Source of the DNA: Onchocerca lupi
Taxonomy: Eukaryota > Nematoda > Chromadorea > Rhabditida > Onchocercidae
Length of the DNA stretch: 64,000 nt
Assembly (NCBI GenBank): GCA_028564675.1
Contig: JAOVVO010000242.1
Span: 1-64,000, forward strand
Reading direction: 5' to 3'
Part shown: positions 63,313 through 64,000 of the stretch, one piece after another
How positions within the stretch are numbered: position 1 is the stretch's first letter
Layout: every line of letters starts with the position of its first letter
The notes under the pieces: model-generated
Told to the model about the DNA's origin: nothing
Seen by the model: only the letters and a program-made list of their open reading frames with translations
Database searches by the model: none
Program-made: the position numbers and the translations under genes

Positions 63313-63453
63313 GAACGAGAAAAAAAAGAAAGAAGTGATGAAATTCAATGATGAAATCAAAAAAAAAAGTGGTAATGATGGTATACGAAAGAATGCCTCT
63401 TCATCTTCAGCGATTGTTATCTGAGATAAACGATGATCTGGATAAAACTGATC
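63167..63453 (-). CDS. Possible last two exons of a gene entering from the right edge
   Basis: On the minus strand, a TATTTTAG acceptor is followed at 63453 by DQFYPDHRLSQITIAEDEEA and FF, ending at 63387 with a GTATAC donor and one leftover base. A good acceptor (TATCATTCAG) then leads at 63204 to a short exon which, in the matching phase, reads HEFEVTGGIDQ and stops at 63167. Another frame of the last exon is also open (LMNSKLLEESISKEADD). The composition looks coding and phases can be matched, but both exons are short and no domain is recognised. A 43-base T run lies in the intron between them. Confidence 0.35.
63266..63308. repeat. 43-base poly-T run
   Basis: Longest homopolymer in the window. 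It lies between the two candidate terminal exons at the right edge. Its true length is uncertain for technical reasons. Confidence 0.95.
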
Positions 63454-64000
63454 CTAAAATATATAATCAGTAATACTGGTAATAAATTATTACTATAGTC
63501 TGCTACAACATATCGCTGGAATGTTGCAATATCAGGAAATTATATATGTATCATCTATATGAATTGAGCTTTCATATCTTTCCTTTTTGGGTGATTTACT
63601 AAGTTATCATTCACTTGTTTTTCACTTCTTTTTTTCATCAAAATATAGAGAATTACGAAGCTGCTACTGTCAACTTATCGATTTGTACATACATAGTACT
63701 GAAAGGATATTAAACTGCACGGAACATTCTATTGGTATTGCATATTTAGTATCAATTTACAAAATTTCATTTTTGAAAAGAACTGGTTAAATTTGAAGTA
63801 GCTGAAAAAAATAAATGTTTTGAAAGAAAAAGCGGTTTTCTATTTTTGTTTTGATTTTGTTAAAAAATAAGCAAAAAACTGGGATATAGCAAATAGATTT
63901 CCAAAATAGTTGATTTAAATAAGCATTTTATCTTTCACCTATGATAACTACATACAGAACAGGTTTTATTTCAAACATATTCTTGAAATTTTTGAAAAAA
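63454..64000. other. Right-edge AT-rich sequence
   Basis: No exon is supported. If the candidate gene at 63167-63453 is real, this is one of its introns. An open frame on the plus strand at 63587-63790 has no recognisable domain. Confidence 0.4.

Noticed and set aside
1..64000. Whole-window search for CRISPR arrays, bacterial operons, phage or large transposons
   Set aside because: No regular spacer-repeat array, no transposase or integrase domain, and no long terminal inverted repeats were seen; the gene structures are eukaryotic throughout.

Overview
The window looks like nuclear DNA of a nematode, most likely a filarial or other spirurid worm. The evidence is very AT-rich sequence with many homopolymer runs, genes cut into many small exons, 3' splice sites of the TTTTCAG type, and start codons lying a few bases after orphan acceptor sites, as expected for spliced-leader trans-splicing. 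No bacterial operon signals, CRISPR arrays or convincing tRNA/rRNA genes were seen. Species cannot be named from the sequence alone. I rebuilt exon structures by hand; in every main model the exon lengths and splice phases add up to an uninterrupted frame. I could not run searches or align transcripts.

Layout. 1-2315: AT-rich DNA with two possible exons of a minus-strand gene leaving the left edge. 2316-12721 (+): a 23-exon gene for a 902-aa protein with one N-terminal membrane anchor, a lysine-rich stretch and a long coiled coil, kinectin/p180 (RRBP1)-like. 12722-22069: gene-poor DNA with two decayed C2H2 zinc-finger copies (about 16447-17160 and 17590-18280) and several short duplications. 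22070-27056 (+): an 11-exon type-B carboxylesterase (544 aa) with a complete Ser-Glu-His triad and a 45-bp tandem duplication over one splice donor. 27845-31551 (-): a 10-exon histidine acid phosphatase (429 aa) with a signal peptide, tail to tail with the esterase. 31552-41892: 10 kb of AT-rich DNA with degenerate minisatellites and no supported gene.

From 41893 to the right edge all supported genes lie on the minus strand. In transcription order they are a possible gene entering from the right (63453-63167), a short-chain dehydrogenase/reductase (61724-56645, 260 aa), a 95-aa charged ORF (55846-55559), a 1074-aa protein made of four homologous units plus a C-terminal C2HC zinc-binding-like module (55156-46536), and the peroxisomal import docking protein PEX14 (45283-41893, 277 aa). 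The same strand, fairly short gaps and orphan acceptors before two starts would fit a nematode operon, but this is unproven.

The most interesting locus is the four-unit protein. Each unit of about 190-250 aa has introns at the same places and in the same phases (2 at the unit boundary, 2, 1, 2), so the gene grew by tandem duplication of a symmetric exon cassette. One of these conserved introns appears to use a GC donor. I do not confidently recognise the unit's family.
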